Source of the DNA: an uncultured Bacillota bacterium
Lineage (GTDB): Bacteria > Bacillota_I > Bacilli_A > RF39 > UBA660
Direction: 5' to 3'
Assembly: GCA_947179265.1 (NCBI GenBank)
Contig: CAMXBB010000011.1
Location: 1-15,619, forward strand
Length of the DNA stretch: 15,619 bases
Numbering within the stretch: position 1 is the stretch's first letter; every line of letters starts with the position of its first letter. The notes below the pieces were generated by a model, which had not been told where the DNA came from, made no database searches, and worked only from the letters and a program-made list of their open reading frames with translations. Positions 13,609 to 15,619 of the stretch are shown here, piece after piece. The translations under genes were made by a program, and so were the position numbers.

Positions 13609-13992
13609 ATGGCTTATAATAGAAGAAAAAGAAAAGTTAAAAAGAATATACCTGAAGCACAAGCTCATATTTCATCATCATATAATAATACTTTAGTAAC
13701 TATTACTGATGTTAATGGTAATACAATAAGTTGGGCTTCATCAGGAACAATTGGATATAAAGGATCTAAGAAGAAAACTCCATATGCTGCTGGTTTAGCT
13801 GCAGAAAGTGCCGGTAAAGCTGCTATGGATGCTGGTGTTGTTAAAGTTGAAGTACACGTTAAAGGTTTAGGTGGAGGTAGAGAAACTGCTATTCGTTCAC
13901 TTCAAGCTGTTGGATTAGAAATTACTGCAATTATCGATGAAACTCCAGTTCCACATAATGGTTGTAGACCACCAAAACGTCCAAGAAATTAA
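13609..13992 (+). CDS. rpsK: 30S ribosomal protein S11
   Basis: S11 is in the 30S platform near the E-site and mRNA exit. The 127-residue product has AHISSSYNNTLVTITDVNGN, the GYKGSKKKTPYAAGLAAESA helix region, VHVKGLGGGRETAIR and the PHNGCRPPKR end. The ATG at 13609 follows GGAGG (13595-13599) by 9 bases. A minimal ATG-TAA pair at 13603-13608, in the same frame, sits directly before it. Confidence 0.97.
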   Translation: MAYNRRKRKVKKNIPEAQAHISSSYNNTLVTITDVNGNTISWASSGTIGYKGSKKKTPYAAGLAAESAGKAAMDAGVVKVEVHVKGLGGGRETAIRSLQAVGLEITAIIDETPVPHNGCRPPKRPRN

Positions 13993-14021
13993 TAAATAAT
14001 GATGAGAGCGAGGATTTAAAT

Positions 14022-14960
14022 ATGAATTTTGAAAAACCAGAATATAAGATTACTGAATATGTTGAAAGTAAGAATTATGGTAAATTTGAACTAGAGCCTT
14101 TAGAAAGAGGTTTTGGTACAACTTTAGGTAATGCATTAAGAAGAGTTATGCTATCTAGTATGCCTGGTAGTGCAGTTACTAGCGTAAAAATCAGTGGTGT
14201 TTTACATGAATTCCAAAAGATTGATGGCGTAAGAGAAGATGTAATGAACATTATTCTTAACTTAAAGACTCTTGTTGTTAAAAATCATTCTACCGAGAAA
14301 AAGGTAATGAGATTATCTGCATCTACTGAAGGACCTGTTAAGGCTGGTGATATCGATCATGATGCTGATATAGAAATAGTAAATCCTGATTTAGTTATTT
14401 GTAATTTAGTTAAGGGTGGAAAAATCGAAATGGAAATGACTGTTGATAATGGTCGTGGATATGTCGATGCAAAAGAAAATAAAAAGATAGTTGGAGAAAG
14501 TGCTGGATTAATTCCTATTGATTCATTATATTCTCCAGTTGAAAAAGTCGCTTTTGAAGTTGAAAATGCCCGTGTAGGACATAATGAAAACTATGATAAA
14601 TTAATCATGTATGTATATACTAATGGATCAATTACTCCAGAAGAGTGTATGGCTTTAGCTAGTCGTATATTAATTGAACATTTAAATATTATTACTGACT
14701 TAAATCAAATAGCAGACATTACTGGTATCATCGCTGAGAAGAAAGTTGATACTATTACTAAGACTCTTGAAACTCCAATCGAAGAAATTGAATTCTCAGT
14801 TAGAGCTTATAATTGCTTAAAGAGAGCAGGAATTCATACAATGCAAGATTTAATCGATAAGAGAGAAGTAGAAGTTACTAAGATTAGAAACTTAGGTAAA
14901 AAATCATTAAAAGAAGTTATAGACAAAGTTAATGAGATGGGATTAAAATTCCGCGATTAA
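14022..14960 (+). CDS. rpoA: DNA-directed RNA polymerase subunit alpha
   Basis: Alpha dimerises to nucleate RNA polymerase assembly and binds upstream promoter DNA and activators. The 312-residue product has the N-terminal dimer domain with LERGFGTTLGNALRRVMLSSMPGSAV, ending near EECMALASRILIEHL, then a linker. The C-terminal domain starts at about residue 257 and has the LKRAGIHTMQDLIDK and IRNLGKKSLKEVIDKV helix-hairpin-helix segments. Length is standard. AGGAT (14011-14015) is the ribosome binding site 6 bases before the ATG. The last residues of the family tail are short (LKFRD). Confidence 0.97.
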   Translation: MNFEKPEYKITEYVESKNYGKFELEPLERGFGTTLGNALRRVMLSSMPGSAVTSVKISGVLHEFQKIDGVREDVMNIILNLKTLVVKNHSTEKKVMRLSASTEGPVKAGDIDHDADIEIVNPDLVICNLVKGGKIEMEMTVDNGRGYVDAKENKKIVGESAGLIPIDSLYSPVEKVAFEVENARVGHNENYDKLIMYVYTNGSITPEECMALASRILIEHLNIITDLNQIADITGIIAEKKVDTITKTLETPIEEIEFSVRAYNCLKRAGIHTMQDLIDKREVEVTKIRNLGKKSLKEVIDKVNEMGLKFRD

Positions 14961-14983
14961 TTTTAGAGTAGGAGGAAACACTA

Positions 14984-15325
14984 ATGTATAGAAAACTTGG
15001 AAGAGAATCTAGAATAAGAAGAAGTATATTAGCTGGAATTACTAAAGATGTAATCATGAAAGAAGGAGTAGTTACTACTGAAGCTAGAGCTAAAGAAGTA
15101 AGAAAGTTTGTTGACAAGATGATTACTTATGGAAAAGATGGATCTTTAGTGGCAAGAAGAAAAGCATTAGCTTTCTTACATAACGATAAAGATGTTGTTA
15201 ATAAAATATTTAATGAATTAGCACCACGTTATGCTGAAAGAAATGGTGGATATACTAGAATAATTAAATTAAAAGAAAGAGTTGGGGATGATGCCTTAAC
15301 TGTTAGACTTGAATTAGTTGACTAA
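14984..15325 (+). CDS. rplQ: 50S ribosomal protein L17
   Basis: L17 lies at the bottom of the 50S subunit near the tunnel exit. The 113-residue product has MYRKLGRESRIRRSIL, the VVTTEARAKEVRKFVDKMITYGKDG segment and the RYAERNGGYTRIIKL signature. It is slightly shorter than many homologues, mainly through a compact middle loop. AGGAGG (14970-14975) lies 8 bases before the ATG. It is the last gene of the operon, and its stop codon lies inside the terminator hairpin. Confidence 0.96.
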   Translation: MYRKLGRESRIRRSILAGITKDVIMKEGVVTTEARAKEVRKFVDKMITYGKDGSLVARRKALAFLHNDKDVVNKIFNELAPRYAERNGGYTRIIKLKERVGDDALTVRLELVD

Positions 15326-15338
15326 TCAAGTCTTTTTT
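15305..15338 (+). terminator. Terminator of the ribosomal protein operon
   Basis: AGACTTGA (15305-15312) pairs with TCAAGTCT (15326-15333), and TTAG (15314-15317) pairs with CTAA (15322-15325). A15313 is bulged and the loop is TTGA. Six T follow from 15333 to 15338. The rplQ stop TAA (15323-15325) is inside the 3' arm. Confidence 0.88.
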
Positions 15339-15347
15339 CTTTATAAT
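15318..15347 (+). promoter_or_regulatory. Probable sigma-A promoter overlapping the rplQ terminator
   Basis: TTGACT (15318-15323, 5 of 6) lies in the terminator loop and inner 3' arm. A perfect TATAAT is at 15342-15347, with an 18-bp spacer. The start point would be near 15354, only about 11 bases before the ATG of the next small gene, or it could serve genes beyond the window. Confidence 0.6.
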
Positions 15348-15364
15348 GTGATTGGTGAAGTATC

Positions 15365-15538
15365 ATGAAAAATAAATACAATACGGGTCTTGAAATATTT
15401 GCTATTAATGGTGGTTTAATTGGATATGTGCTTACAAGTGAGGGTGAATTGTTAGTAAATATGGTAATATGTATTGTATCTTCAATAATAGCGGTAGCAA
15501 TTAATGTTTTTTGTTATATGCATGAGAGAAGTAATTAA
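15365..15538 (+). CDS. Small membrane protein of unknown function
   Basis: I do not recognise this 57-residue product. It starts MKNKYNTGLEIFAINGGLIG, has a weakly hydrophobic stretch (about residues 8-24) and a clear membrane segment (about 31-51), and ends in a short charged tail (HERSN). This looks like a one- or two-pass membrane peptide. GGTG (15354-15357) is a modest ribosome binding site 7 bases before the ATG, and a near-consensus promoter lies just upstream. It is outside the ribosomal operon, behind the terminator. The next 25 codons after its TAA are open in the same frame and strongly hydrophobic, so truncation of a longer protein is possible. Confidence 0.55.
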   Translation: MKNKYNTGLEIFAINGGLIGYVLTSEGELLVNMVICIVSSIIAVAINVFCYMHERSN

Positions 15539-15619
15539 TTAACATTATCATTTCTAATTTTAATTATACTAATTCTAATTGCACTTTTGATAGCTCTAGT
15601 TATCTTTAGTATTTAAAAA
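15539..15619 (+). other. AT-rich end region with in-frame hydrophobic stretch
   Basis: Directly after the TAA at 15536-15538 the same frame stays open for 25 codons to a TAA at 15614-15616. It would encode almost only Leu, Ile, Ala, Val and Phe. There is no ATG, GTG or TTG near its beginning and no ribosome binding site. The DNA holds three copies of CTAATT (15554-15586), so low-complexity sequence may be the simple reason. Confidence 0.35.

Noticed and set aside
1..15619. Mobile element, CRISPR array, defence or biosynthetic system
   Set aside because: No inverted repeats with a transposase, no spaced direct repeats and no such protein families are present. Apart from the flanks the window is a housekeeping operon.

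Overview
The window is the S10-spc-alpha ribosomal protein super-operon of an AT-rich, Gram-positive-type bacterium, with one small gene cluster on the left and one small unknown gene on the right. Every gene I accept is on the + strand. The order rpsJ...rplO-secY-adk-map-infA-rpmJ-rpsM-rpsK-rpoA-rplQ, the adk-map pair between secY and infA, the zinc-binding short S14, the C+ form of L36 and the strong AGGAGG ribosome binding sites all point to Bacillota. TGA ends secY and map and Trp is encoded by TGG, so the standard bacterial code applies and not the Mycoplasma code. Missing rpmD (L30) and many changes at normally conserved ribosomal protein positions suggest a divergent Bacilli/Mollicutes-like lineage, for example an uncultured gut relative. 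That placement is inference. The anchored peptidoglycan hydrolase implies a cell wall.

Left flank (1-1133): a 100-residue coiled-coil-like protein of unknown function ends in a terminator, followed at once by a promoter and a membrane-anchored glucosaminidase-type peptidoglycan hydrolase that ends in a second terminator. From 1134 to 1433 there is no gene. This stretch holds an AT-rich upstream region with two TGTCGA motifs, a near-consensus promoter at 1271-1299, and a transcribed leader with a stable hairpin resembling Firmicute rpsJ leaders.

Operon (1434-15325): 29 genes, tightly packed, usually separated by a few bases or overlapping (TAATG or ATGA junctions). They code for S10, L3, L4, L23, L2, S19, L22, S3, L16, L29, S17, L14, L24, L5, S14, S8, L6, L18, S5, L15, SecY, adenylate kinase, methionine aminopeptidase, IF-1, L36, S13, S11, RNA polymerase alpha and L17. 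I see only one clear promoter at the front and one clear terminator at the end, so the whole array is probably one transcript with translational coupling. It supplies ribosome subunits together with protein export, N-terminal methionine removal, initiation and transcription functions.

Right flank (15326-15619): a near-consensus promoter overlaps the rplQ terminator and faces a 57-codon small membrane protein gene. A hydrophobic open stretch follows in the same frame after its stop.

I found no mobile element, CRISPR array, tRNA, rRNA or undescribed multi-gene system. The points worth a second look are changes within the ribosome (acidic tail on L3, rebuilt tail on L24, altered tunnel loops of L4 and L22, altered S13 tail, no L30), an unusual adenylate kinase P-loop, and the extreme compaction of terminators, stop codons and promoters.
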